Origin: Dugong dugon
Lineage: Eukaryota; Chordata; Mammalia; Sirenia; Dugongidae
Direction: 5' to 3'
DNA: 64,000 nt
NCBI GenBank assembly: GCA_030035585.1
Contig: CM057477.1
Location: 64,957,447 to 65,021,446 of the forward strand
The translations under genes and the position numbers were made by a program. The notes beneath the pieces are model-generated. The model did not search any database. It was not told the origin of the DNA and saw only the letters and a program-made list of their open reading frames with translations. Of the stretch, positions 20,283-31,253 are shown in pieces (the stretch's first letter is position 1; each line of letters begins with the position of its first letter).

Positions 20283-23200
20283 TTACAATAGAGGTCTCAT
20301 ACAATATTTGTCCTTTTGTGATTGACTTATTTCACTCATCATAATGTCCTCCAGTTTCATCCATGTTATGAGATGCTTCACAGATTCAATGTTGTGCTTT
20401 CTTGTTGCATAGTACTCCATTGTGTGTATGTACCATAGTTTGTTTATCCGTTCATCTGTTCATGGGCATCTAGGTTGTTTCCGTCGTTTTCCTTTTGAAC
20501 AATGCTGCCATGAACATAGGTGTGCATATGTCTGTTCGAGTGACAACTCTTTTTTCTCTAGGATATAGTCCTAGGAGTGGAATTGCTGGATCAAATGGTA
20601 TGTCTATTTCTAGCTTTCTGAGGAAGCACGATATCATTTTCCAAAATGGTTGTATCATTTTGTATTCCCACCAGCAGTGCATAAGAGTTCCCATCTCCCC
20701 GCAGCCCCTCCAACATTTGTTATTTCCAGTGTTTTTGATTCATGCGAGTAATGCCGGGGTGAGATGGTATCTCATTGTGGTTTCAATCTGCATTTCTTTA
20801 ATGGCTAGTGATCGCGAGCATTTACTCATGTGTCTGTTGGTTGCTTGAATGTCTTCTTTGGCGAAGTGTCTGTTCATTTTCTTTGCCCATTTTTTGATAG
20901 GATTATTTGTCTTTTTGTTGTAGAGGTGTTGGATTTTCTTGTAGATCACGGAGATTAGAACTTTGTCTGACTTGTACTATCCAAAAATTTTTTCCCAGTC
21001 TGTAGGTTCTCTTTTGACTCTTTTGGTGAGGTCTTTTGAAGAGCATAGGTGTTTGATTTTTAGAAGATCCCAGTTATCTAGCTTATCTTTTGGGGTTTGT
21101 GCATTGATGGTTATGGTTTGTATCCTGTTAATGCCATGTATTAAGGCCGGAAGTGTTGGTCCTATTTTTTCTTCTATGAACTTTATAGTTTTAGGCTTTA
21201 CATTCAGGTCTTTCATCCATTTTGAAGTAGTTTTTGTATACGGCGTGAGGTATGGGTCCTGTTTCATTTTTTTGCAGATGGATATCCAGTTTTGCCAGCA
21301 CCATTTGTTAAAAAGACTGTCTTTTCCCCATTTGATGGACTTTGGGCCCTTGTCAAAGATCAGGTGACCGTAGGTGGATGGATTTATATCTGGGTTCTCA
21401 ATTCTATTCCATTGGTCAATGTATCTGTCGTTGTACCAATACCAGGCTGTTTTGACTACTGTAGCTGTAGAGTAGGTTCTGAAGTCAGTTAGTGTGAGTC
21501 CTCCAACTTTATTCTTCTTCTTCAGTAGTGCTTTACTTATTCGGGGCTTCTTCCCTTTCCATATAAAGTTAATGATTAGATTTTCCATCTCCTTGAAGAA
21601 TGTTGTTTGTATTTGGATCGGAATTGCGTTGTATTTGTAAATTGCTTTGGGTAGAATTGTCATTTTCACAATGTTGATTCTGCCTATCCATGAGCATGGT
21701 ATGTTTTTCGATTTATGTAGATCCCTTTGGGTTTCATGCAGTAGTGTTTTGTAGTTTTCTTTATATAGGTCTTTTACATCCCTGGTCAGATTTATTCCTA
21801 AGTATTTTATCTTTTTAGGGGCTATTGAAAACAGTATTGTTTTCCTGATTTCGTTTTCATCATTCTCCTTATTGGTGTATAGGAATCCAATTGATTTTTG
21901 AATGTTTATCTTGTATCCTGCTACTCTGCTGAATCTTTCTATTAGTTCTGCTAGATTTCTCGTGGAGTCTTTAGGGTTTTCTACGCATAGTATCATATCA
22001 TCTGCAAACAGGGACAGTTTAACTTATTTATTACCAATTTGGATGCTCTTTCTTTTTCTTGCCTTATTGCTCTAGCTAGAACTTCCAGCACAATGTCAAA
22101 TAGGAGTGGTGATAAAGGGCATCCTTGTCTTGTTCCTGTTTTCAAGAGGAATGCTTTCAGCCTCTCTCCATTAAGAATGATGTTGGCTGTTGGATTTGCA
22201 TAGATGCCCTTTATTATGTTGAGAAATTTCCCTTCTATACCTATTTGATTGAGGGTTTTTATCAGAAATGGATGTTGGACTTTGTCAAATGCCTTTTCTG
22301 CGTCAATTGAGATGATCATGTGATTCTTTTCTTTCCTTTTATTTATGTGGTGGAGTACGTTGATTGATTTTCTAATGTTGAACCATCCTTGCATAGCTGG
22401 TATGAATCCTACTTGGTTGTGGTGTATTATTTTTTTGATACGATGCTGAATTCTATTGGCTAGAATTTTGTTCAGAATTTTTGCATCTATATTCATGAGA
22501 GATATTGGTCTGTAATTTTCTTTTTTTGTGATGTCTTTGCCTTGTTTTGGTATCAGCGTTATGCTGGCTTCATAGAATGTATTTGGAAGTGTTGCTTCCT
22601 CTTCTATGCTCTGAATAGCTTGAGTAGTACTGGTACAAGCTCTTCTATAACTGTTTTGTAGAATTCTCCAGTGAAGCCATCTGGGCCAGGACTTTTTTTG
22701 GTTGGGAATTTTTTTTATTACCTTTTCAATCTCTTCTCTTGTTATGGGTTTGTTGAGATTTTCAACATCACTTTGTTGTAGTTTGGGTAGGCCGTGTGTT
22801 TCTACAAACTTATCCATTTCCTCTAGGTTTTCAAATTTGTTGGAGTATAGTTTTTCATAATATTCTGTTATACTCCTTTTTATTTCAGTTGGGTCTGTTG
22901 TAATGTCCCCCATTGCATTTCTTATTTGGGTTATTTGTGTCCTCTCCTGTTTTTCTTTTGTCAGTCTGGCCAGTGGTTTGTCAACTTTGTTGATTATTTC
23001 AAAGAACCAACTTCTGGTTTTATTGATTCTTTCTATTGTTTTTCTGTTCTCTGTTTCACTTATTTCTGCTCTGATCTTTACTATTTCCTTTCTTCCGGTG
23101 GTTGTGGGCTTTTTTTTTGCTGTTCTCTTTCTATTTGTTTGAGTTCTGTAGTTAACGTTTGGATTTTGTCCCTTTCTTCTTTTTTGATATGTGCATCTGT

Positions 23201-24103
23201 TGCTATAAATTGTCCTCTGAGGACTGCCTTTGCTGTGTCCCAAAGGTTTTGGTATGATGTGTTTTCATTCTTATTTGATTCTAGGAATTTTTTGATTCCA
23301 TCTCTGATTTCTTCCATTACCCAGTGATGTGTAAGCAGGGTATTATTCAGTTTCCATGTAATTGATTTTTTTTCCTTACTCTTTCTACTGTTAATTTCTA
23401 CCTTGATGGCATTGTGGTCAGAGAAGATAGTTTGAATTATCTCAACGTTTTGGATCTTGTTGAGGATTGCTCTGTGGCCTAAGATGTGGTCTATTCTGGA
23501 GAACGTCCCATGTGCATTGGAAAAGAATGTGTACTTTGCAGCGGTTGGACGGTGTGTTCTATATACGTCTATGAGGTCAAGTTGGCTGATTGTGCCCTTT
23601 AAGTCCTCTGTATCTTTGCTGAGTTTCTTCTTAGTTGTTCTGTCCTTTACTGAGAGTGGTGTGTTGAAGTCTCCTACTATTATTGTGGAACTGTCAATTT
23701 CTCTTTTCAGTGCTGTTAGAGTTTGTTTTATGTATTTTGGAGCCCTGTCATTGGGTGCATACATGTTTATTATGGTTATGTCTTCATGATGGATCGTCCC
23801 CTCAATCATTATATAGTGTCCTTCTTTGTATTTTAGGGTAGATTTTGTTTTAAAGTCTATTTTATCTGAGATTAGAGTTGCCACTCCTGCTCTTTTTTGG
23901 TAGTTGTTAGCTTGATATATTTTTTTCCAACCTTTGACTTTTAATAAATTCACATATTTGTTTCTAAGGTGTGTCTCTTATAGACAGCATATTGATGGAT
24001 CCTGTTTTCTTATCCATTCTGTCACTCTCCGTCTCTCTATGGGTGCATTGAGTACATTTACATTCAGTGTAATTATTGATAGATGTGAGTTTGTTGCTGT
24101 CAT
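20283..24103 (-). pseudogene. L1-C ORF2 (endonuclease and reverse transcriptase), disrupted
   Basis: About 1273 codons in length, the usual ORF2p size. The N-terminal AP-like endonuclease includes [11 protein letters not shown] and [14 protein letters not shown]; the RT region includes [54 protein letters not shown] and the FADDM box at about 22000; the C-terminal part includes [19 protein letters not shown]. Lesions seen: a TAA replacing a Gln codon in CCL-ETHLRN (about 23975), a frameshift in a 9-T run near 23110 (the sister at 57671 has 7 T), a frameshift near 22035 just before the FADD box, and others near 20500. Confidence 0.9.
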
Positions 24104-24525
24104 TTTGTAGTGCTTTTTTTTGTGGTGCTGAAGTTTTCTTTGTTCTTTTACTCACTTATGCTGAGTTACTTTTGTTTGTGGATGTTTTTTCATTTCTTTT
24201 ATTTTTGTAGGTTTTGTTTTTGCTGAGACTTTATGTTTTTCCTCTTTATTTTTATGAGTATGTTTTTTAACTTTCTTTGTGGTTGCCATGAATTTTACCC
24301 TTATCTTTCTAAGTTTGAAGCAATCTACCATTACTTGGTATCGCCTTGCCTTCCTTTCCATTAGAAGGTTCTATACCTACGCCGTTTATTCTCTCTTTTT
24401 TTGTTTTGATGTTGTTGTCATTTACTGATTAACTGCTCTGATTCCCTGTTGTATTTCTTTCGGTATTGGATAGTCCTCGAGAGTTCATTTCCTAGATTGG
24501 TATCTGGCTGGAATGATCCTGCGTC

Positions 24526-25576
24526 CTAGATTCTGCCTGTGAGCTGAAGCTGTTTGTCCTCAGATCAAAGAACTCCCTTTAATAATTCTTGTAAGTTTGG
24601 TTTGACTTTTACATATCCCCTTAATTTCTGTTTATCTGGAAATGACCTAATTTCACCATCAAATTTGAACGAGAGTTTTGCAGGATATATTATTCTTGGC
24701 TGGCAATTTTTTTCTTTTAAGATTTTATATATGTAATCTCATTGCCTTCTTGGCTGTATGGTTTCTGCCAAATAATCTGAGCTTAGTCTTATTGTTTCTC
24801 CTCTGTATGTGACTTCTTGTTTTTCATGAGATGCTCTCAGGATTCTTTGTTTGTCTTTGGTTTTGGTGAGTGTGATTATGATATGCCTTGGTGATTTTCT
24901 TTTGTGGTCTCTCCTATATGGGGTTCATTGAGATTCTTGGATGGCCAGCTTTTCATCTTTCATGATATTGGGGAAGTTTTCTGTCAGCAGTTCTTCAATG
25001 ATCCTCTCTGTGTTTTCTGTTTTCTCCCCCTGTTCTGGAATTCCAATCACTCAAAAATTTTTGCTTTTGATTGTATCCCACATAACTCTCAGGGTCTCTT
25101 CATTTTTCTTTGTTCTTTTTTCTGAGTTTTCCTCAAACAGAGTTGTATCCAAGTGTTTCTCTTTAATTCCACTGATCCTGTCATCCACCGTTTCGAATCT
25201 GCTTCTCAGCCCTTCTATGACACCGTCCATTTCTGAAATCTTGTTGTTTATCTTTTGGATTTCTAATTGTTGTCTCTGTATAATTTCTAGTTGTGCATTT
25301 ATTTTGGCATTTTGTTCCTGCATCATCTTCCTGAATTCTTCCAATTTTTTTGTCTGTATTTTCCATGAATTTGTCTATTTTTTCCTCATGTTTGTTGGCT
25401 CTTTGCCTCAGCTCTTGGAAAATTCTGAGGATTAGAGATTTGAATTCCCCATCAGGTAATTCTAGTGCATTTTCTTCCATTGGAGAGTCATCTGGTGTTT
25501 TATTTTGGACGCCTACTGGCACCATCCTGTCCTGTTTTTGTAAATGTTTTGAAATTGTCTGCTGTCTTCGTTGCAT
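24526..25576 (-). pseudogene. L1-C ORF1 (RNA-binding coiled-coil protein), disrupted
   Basis: ATG at 25576 starts MQRRQQTISKHLQKQDRMVP. A coiled-coil stretch follows (QLEIIQRQQLEIQKINNKIS, DDRISGIKEKHLDTTLFEEN), then the RRM/C-terminal domain ending near a TAG at 24526. A frame change near 25345 and a stop in the last 20 codons (TGA in place of CAA, about 24562) are seen relative to the sister ORF1 at 59083-60137. Confidence 0.85.
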
Positions 25577-27455
25577 TCAGTAGTTATTTTTCTCATTTAT
25601 TGATTGTAGATTTGTTTTTTTTGGTCCCTTTTTTTTTTTTTTTTAAATTGACTATGTCTAAGCAGGTGGACTGTGTGTTCTTTGTTGTTTGCTCATCTGT
25701 GGCCACAATATTTTTTGCCTCTTTCTCCAACTGGAAGGGTCAGTCACTCAGAATTGGTACAGCAAGGCAGGTCTAGCTGAAGAGTTACTGGGATGGGTTG
25801 TTTGTGGCACTTACTACAGCCATCAGAGCGGGTCGGTAATCTGTGCAGGGCAGGTTCCAGTAGGCCGTGCCTGTGCTGCTTGGTAGTGTGATGTCAAGCA
25901 CAAGGTGCAAGTAGGCAGGATGCAGCAGGAAGATTGTTATGTGTGGAGCTAAGTTGTTTATGGGAGAGAAGAGAGAGGAACAGGAACCAAAAACATACAA
26001 ACAAACAAAAATAATGCTAGGGGAGCTTGCCATTGGAGTGGAGAGATGAGAGACTATGAAATGGAGAAAAACAGAAAGGGGAAGAAGAAGAAAAGAATGA
26101 ATAAATAAAAATCAGAAAGGTTAAAGAACCGCAAGTTCCCAGCGATCCCTCCTGTGCAGCTATGAGGTCTGGGTAAGTCACTCTCAGGTGTTGCAGTACA
26201 GTCTGGCTAGAAGGCGTAGAGGTATACAATGCCAGGTATTCAGGGAACAGCAAGGGAAGGAAGATATAGAGAGGCGAGAAACTGAGCAACGAAGAATGAC
26301 AAAAAGGGAAAAAGAGGGAAAATAAAACAAATAATAAAAAAAAAAAGAATAAGAAAGACCCCCAAAAACAAGGGAAAAAAAACCAACAAAGAAAGAAATC
26401 TCCTCAGGGATCCCTCTGCATGTCTGTGCAAGCCAAGGGGTAAGTCTCGTTGCCATGCAGCACTGCCTGGCCAGAAAGAGCTCCCAACTCAAGAAAAGGA
26501 AAATAAAACAAACAAACAATTCAAAAGAAGCAAACGCACAAAAGCCCCAGGATCCCACCAGCGTGGCAGCCCAGACTGGGACGCAGCTCCACACTTGAAC
26601 GGAGCTCTACAGCCCCTCAGGAAGAAGCAAAGATGGTGCACGGAGACAGGTATTTGAGCGAAAGGAGCGGGTGGTGGTGAGGGGTAAGGAAGAAATCAAA
26701 AGAAGCCAGAAAAAAAGCAACAGTAGCAGCCAGCAAATGGCAGTCAGAGAGCCAGCTAGTGCAGGCTGGTGTTTCTCGGACAAGAGACTGTGTCCACGGG
26801 AAGCAGAGGGGGCCGAGTGTGCATGAAGAAGGGTAGGGAGTGGGAAAGCGTATATTACCAGAGCTCTGCAGCCCCTCAGGAAGAAGCAAAGTTGGCGCAC
26901 AGAGCCAGATATTTGAGAGAAAAGAGGGGGAGGTGGTGAGAGGTAAGGAAGAAATCAAAAGAAGCGGAAAAAAGCAACACCAGCAGCCTACAAATGGCAC
27001 TCAGAGAGCTGGCCTGTTTGGGTGTGTGGAATCCAAGCAGCCGGTGTTTCCCGGACTAGAGATTGTGGCAGCGGGAAGCAGAGGAGTCCGAGTCGGGGTG
27101 AAGAAGAGTGGGGCGGTGGGACAGTGTATATCTCAAATTACCTGTTATTTTGTCTCCCACTGGATGCTCCGTGAGGTTGCTTTCTCATACCCCATTTACT
27201 GGTCTCCGATAGGAATCCAAGATGGCGGATCTGAGCTGTGTTAGCTGGTAGGGGACCTCTGCATGAATCTTTCCTCGCTGTCCATTCTCTGTCAGTTTTC
27301 TCACTCCTTTTGGTGCTTGGCTGAGTTCTTTATGTCTTCATTTGATGTTTTAGGGTTTCAGGATTGTTGTATTCTCTGTTCGGCTTAGTTTTTCAGATCT
27401 TTGCTGTGGAGGGACGGTGTGGTGCTTCTGCCTAGAGCACCATTTTGCTGGAACT
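25577..27455 (-). promoter_or_regulatory. L1-C 5' UTR / internal promoter region
   Basis: About 1.9 kb upstream of ORF1, richer in GC than its surroundings from 26550 on. The extreme 5' end (complement of 27436-27452) reads agcaaaatggtgctctaggc, a decayed YY1-like start as in other L1s. It contains a tandem pair of 259-bp units (26602-27135) and, antisense to the L1, CCAAGATGGCGG at 27217-27228. Confidence 0.75.
26602..27135. repeat. Tandem 259-bp units in the L1-C 5' UTR
   Basis: Unit 1 (26602-26860) starts gagctctacagcccctcagg and unit 2 (26861-27135) starts gagctctgcagcccctcagg. Both continue with aagaagcaaag, atttgag, aggtaaggaagaaatcaaaa, gaagc, aaaaagcaac, cagcagcc, cggtgtttc-like and gggaagcagag. 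Shorter related blocks (cagggatccctc / ggtaagtc / ctggccagaa) recur at about 26140, 26405 and 26545. Confidence 0.85.
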
Positions 27456-28329
27456 CCTTCAGACTTCTTTTTGTTCCCAAAACTTGAAGAACATTTAAAA
27501 GGAACACAACTTGAGTCCCTGGAGGATGCCAAAACCATCGTTTTAACTCAGTGTAAATCGAAGAGTGCAGAATTCTTCGGGGAAGGGTTAGAGAGATGGA
27601 AACACGACCTTCAGAAGTGTAGAGAACTATATCGAGGATACGTCAAGAAACAACAGCTTTGCAGTTTGATATTTTTGTTTAGTAAAGGTTTCTCTGATTT
27701 TGTAGCAATATTTTTGACTTACCCTCATAAATTGGTTCAACTACTATGGAAAATGGTATGGCGCCTACTAAAATGTCTAGAAACAGAATTATCGTATGAT
27801 CCAGCAATCCTACTACTAGGCATATACCCTAGAGATCTAGTAGCAGTGACATGAATAGACATATACACACCTATGTTCACTACAGCATTATTCACAATAG
27901 CAAAATGATGGAAACAACCTAAGTGCCCATCAGCAGATGAACGGATAAACAAATTGTGGTACATACACACAATGGAATACTATGCAGCCATAAGGAATAA
28001 TGATGAGTTCTCAAAATATATTTTAACGTGGATGAATCTGGAGGGCATTATACTAAGTGAAATAAGTCAATCACAGAAGGACAAATAGACAAAAATAGGT
28101 ATACATATAGAAAGCAGCGTCCTTTGGTGGTTACCAGGGGTGAGAGGGAGAGGGAAGGGGAATCACTTTCTAGACAGTAAATACTTGTGAATTTTGCTGA
28201 TGGGAAAGACAATAAGGTGAGGTAAGCACAACTTGAGGAACGTAAATGATTACACTAAGAGGTACACAAGACTAAGGGACGATTTTGTAAATGATACATA
28301 GAATTTTGCAACAACAATAACAACTAAAA

Positions 28330-28435
28330 ATATGTGTGTGGTTACATAGATAGATATATGTGTTTATATATGTCTAGGAAGGCACATATGAATATACAAA
28401 TGTGCACGTATAGGCATATCTGTAGGCATATGTAG
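28330..28435. repeat. TATATG/TGTATA-rich low-complexity stretch
   Basis: Alternating gtgtggttacatagatagat, atatgtgtttatatatgtc in the L1-B 3' UTR. Confidence 0.5.
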
Positions 28436-28757
28436 ACAGGTAGTCCCCGACTTATGATCAGGTTTCATCCCAACAGCTCTGTCGTAAGTCGGTTCTGACG
28501 TAAACCAAATACCTCTTTCGTTTGTTTGTTTCTTTTCATTATTATTGCCCTTTATTATCAGTATCTTTGTAAATATGATCTTTGTCTTTGAACATCTGTG
28601 AGTGAACATCTGAGAATAATAAAGTCAGCAAATTACATGTTGTGACATTTTATATAGTACTTATTAATGATAAGATGTACAAAAAAAACCCCAAAATAGA
28701 TGGTCATAAGTGCAGTTTGTCATAACTTGAATATGTTGTAATTCAGGGACTACCTGT
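28436..28757. mobile_element. Nonautonomous TIR DNA transposon inside L1-B
   Basis: A 322-bp element with inverted ends ACAGGTAGTCCCCGACTTAT and the complement of ACAGGTAGTCCCTGAATTAC. The right flank begins with A, fitting a TA target; the left TA is decayed. L1-B 3' UTR sequence continues on both sides. Ends resemble Tc1/mariner (Tigger/pogo-group) MITEs; no coding capacity. Confidence 0.75.
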
Positions 28758-29506
28758 ATACATGTTTATATGTGCTGCATATACATTTATATGTAAAATA
28801 AAGCACATAGGGATCACAGTTACGGATACTTCCTAGACATAACCAAATACTTTGCAGAATTGGGCTGCTGGGTTTGAGGGCTTAGAACCATAGTCTTGTG
28901 GAGTAACTCAGTCAATTGGTACTCTGTAGTTCGTAAAGATATTGTTCCTCATCTTAGTTTGGTGAGTGGCATCTGAGGTCTTAAAAGCTTGTGAGTGGCC
29001 ATCTAAGATAAAACTACTTGTCTCTAATCGTCTGGAGCAAAAAACAAAGAAGGAAACCAAAGCTCAAAAAAGAAACAAGTCTGCAAGACCAATAGTGTAC
29101 ATGAACCATGGCCTCACCAACCTTGAGATCAGAAGAGCTAGATGGTGCCTGGCAACCACTGCCTACGGTTCCAATCAGGGACAGGATAGTCCCAGACAGA
29201 AGAGGAGAAATATTTAGAACAAAACTCAAATTCCTGAAGAAAAAAAAAAAAAGGCCAGTCTTACTGGACCGGTAAAGACTAGAGGAACACCTGAGACTAT
29301 CACCCTGGGATACTGTAAAAATGGTATGGCGGGGGCATCTGACCTCTTCTAACTTCACAAGGGGGAAGGAGAATCAAGATCAACAGCCCAAGGCTGATTC
29401 CTATGAGGCAGAGGTCACACATGCCTCCACCGTCCAAACTTTTTACCAATTCTGACATCAGAATTGACATCAGTCGTCCTTCCCATGGCACTCTCTACTT
29501 CTCTGC

Positions 29507-30303
29507 TGGGTTCTATAATTTGTTACAACAGTCATGCATAACTCACAGACAATACTCACAATTATGGTGTTTATTAGGGAAGTAACAGGTTACAGTTAAG
29601 GTTCAGGAATGCTCAGGATACAGTTCTTTGATCAGGACAGCCTCTTTTCAGTTGTGCCTGCAGGCATGCCTCTCTCTGGCCTTTGGCCTTTGGTCCCATG
29701 ACCTCTCAGCTCAGCCTCTGTCCACTGGGGCAAGTGTTACAAAGGTCTTTTAGCATTTCTGTTAAGTGCCCAGAGGCACAGCGCTCTGCCAGCAAGCATC
29801 AGCCTGAAGATGCTCAGCTGTCTCTCTCTGTGGATCGGGAAGCCCACTGTTTCATCTCCTGCTGGTCTCCTGGTTCTGTTGCCTCTGCTGCTGATGTTTT
29901 CTCTGCCTCTGCTTCTCACTGTCTTCGGTGTTACAGCTCTCACTCTCTGTCTCTTGGATCTAGGAGGTCTCGCAGAGATCCCAGGCCCAATGGATGCACT
30001 CCACTCCTAGCTCTTCTTTCTTGGTGGTAGTAGGTCACCCCTCTGCTCTGGGATTGACTGCTCTTTTAAGCCTAGCAGGATCACAAAACTGACCAATCCC
30101 CTACTTAGGGTTCCATACAACTATTTGCATAGTCCCACCCCAACAAGTATGCCATGCACATGCACCTTATTTATATTCTCAGCAAGCTATCCCATCCCCT
30201 TGGTGGGCCACAAGCAACTTATTTGCATAGTCCCACCCAGTCTTTTGGTAGAGTTACAAAGACTATAGCTAGAAGGTCATCTTAAGTAATTCACTGCACC
30301 ACA
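29507..30303 (-). mobile_element. Solo LTR-like element inside L1-B 3' UTR
   Basis: L1-B sequence stops at about 29506 and resumes at about 30304. The minus strand runs TGTGGTGCAGTGAATTACTT ... to ...AATTATAGAACCCA, with a TATA-like ggcttaaaagagcag (about 30063-30077) and a polyA signal in ccctaataaacaccataatt (about 29565). TG/CA ends are present; the target duplication is not clear. It is not related to the other LTR families in the window. Confidence 0.65.
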
Positions 30304-30667
30304 GATACGCTTTAAACTTGGAACTCAAACCACTCCCGGTGTTCACTTTTCAGCCAAATGACAGATTGGCTCATAAAATAAATAAGATCACCCACGAGTG
30401 CTGTGCTCCTCTAAATAGTCATCTAAATAAAACCAAACGGTCAACATTTACCCTAGACCAAAGATGAGAAGATAAGGTGGACAGGGAAGCTAGATTAATG
30501 GAAACAGAACAACCAGAGTGAAAATAATGAGAATGCTGACACATTGTGAAAAATGTCATCAATGTCACTGCACAGTATTTATAGAAATTGTTAAATGGGA
30601 AGCTAATTTGCTGTGTAAACTCCCACCAAAAACACAGTATGTTTTTTAGAAAACATATGACAGTTTC

Positions 30668-30850
30668 AATAAATTTGGAGTTAGTCAGCCTGAGTTTACA
30701 TGCCAGCTCTGCCACTTACTAGCTATGTGCCCTTGAGCAAATGACTTAACCTTTTAAGTCTCTGTTTCCCCACCTATAAAATGTAGAGATGAAACCAGCA
30801 GATGAAATAGGCAGACTGCCTGGCACTTAGTAACTGTTAGCTGTATTTAT
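30668..30850 (+). mobile_element. MIR
   Basis: ggagttagtcagcctgagtt, ccagctctgccacttactag, cttgagcaaatgacttaacc and ctgcctggcacttagtaact follow the MIR consensus in order. Confidence 0.85.
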
Positions 30851-31253
30851 TCAGGTCTTTTTCACACTGGGTGCTGCTTCTCTGACTCCCTGACTGGTTT
30901 CATTGGCTACAGCAGCCTCTGGCCTTGGGTGAGCCCTTTTATGCAACAATTGAAGGAAAGCTTTTATGGTAGTGGTGGTGGTGATTAGTTTCTGCACCGG
31001 GTGACACCAACCCTAGTGACAGGTGCATGAACATGGCAGCTGGGGGAGGTGACAAGCTACCACACTGGGTGACGGGTGATGGGTGACACCAACCCTAGTG
31101 ACCCCATTGCCTTGGCAGTCCCTCCCTCAGCACCGCCGCTGCCACTGCTGTGGACCCTAGGGCCATTTTGGTGTCACCCCCTCTGACAGTGTCAGGCGGT
31201 GCAGTCCACATCACCCACACCCCTCTAGTGCATCACTGCTTGCTAAGAAAGCA
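30851..31253. other. GC-rich patch with a repeated motif, unassigned
   Basis: Much higher GC than the surroundings. gggtgacaccaaccctagtg occurs at about 31000 and 31085, and a complementary ttttggtgtcacccc at about 31170, so parts can fold back. No open frame with recognisable homology and no exon signals. Confidence 0.5.

Larger units (their letters stand above)
19112..27455 (-). mobile_element. LINE-1 copy C, full length (8.3 kb), minus strand
   Basis: 3' UTR 19112-20282 with the poly-A (T run on plus) at 19112-19128, ORF2 20283-24103, inter-ORF 24104-24525, ORF1 24526-25576, 5' UTR 25577-27455. Flanked by the 8-bp duplication CCTTCAGA at 19104-19111 and 27456-27463. It is inserted in the mariner transposase. 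Both ORFs carry lesions, so it is not active. Confidence 0.93.
18700..27645 (+). pseudogene. Mariner transposase remnant, interrupted by L1
   Basis: The plus strand codes for transposase blocks: VIFIDFLVGHRTITGASYEE (18870-18930), IFFHHDNAPAHSSTVARAV with the HHDNAPAH catalytic motif (about 18990-19045), then PHPP, a stop, SPDLVPS. The L1 cuts in right at this point and the frame resumes at 27464 with FFLFPKLEEHLKGTQLESLE and CRELYRGYVKKQ. The third catalytic Asp lies in SPDL just left of the break. Stops and a missing N-terminal DNA-binding domain make it inactive. Confidence 0.9.
18455..27727 (+). mobile_element. Mariner-type DNA transposon, split by full-length L1-C
   Basis: 18455-19111 and 27464-27727. 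Inverted ends AGGGTAAGTCAGAAAGTATT (18457) and ATATTTTTGACTTACCCT (ends 27725). It sits between TA dinucleotides (18453-18454, 27728-27729) within the L1-B sequence GGATTGTA/AATTGG. The element is about 0.92 kb without the L1, shorter than a full mariner (about 1.3 kb), so it also carries internal deletions. Confidence 0.92.
17868..30650 (+). mobile_element. LINE-1 copy B, old host of a multi-level nest
   Basis: A diverged 5'-truncated L1 whose pieces lie at 17868-18454 (ORF2: [10 protein letters not shown]-like, [20 protein letters not shown]), 27728-28435 (end of ORF2: LETELSYDPAILLLGIYPRD, then 3' UTR), 28758-29506 (3' UTR, gtcttaaaagcttgtgagtg) and 30304-30650 (3' UTR end, agccaaatgacagattggct, tgctgtgtaaactcccacca). 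They are separated by a mariner, a TIR element and an LTR. Order and orientation fit a single insertion, the oldest of the nest. Confidence 0.85.

Noticed and set aside
22903-23327. Hydrophobic plus-strand ORFs inside L1 elements (also 24941, 57467, 59498)
   Set aside because: Antisense shadows of A-rich L1 ORF1/ORF2 coding sequence.
26607-27000. Leu/Phe-rich minus-strand ORFs resembling membrane proteins
   Set aside because: They lie within the tandem units of the L1-C 5' UTR and arise from purine-rich sequence read in antisense; no homology or context as a gene.
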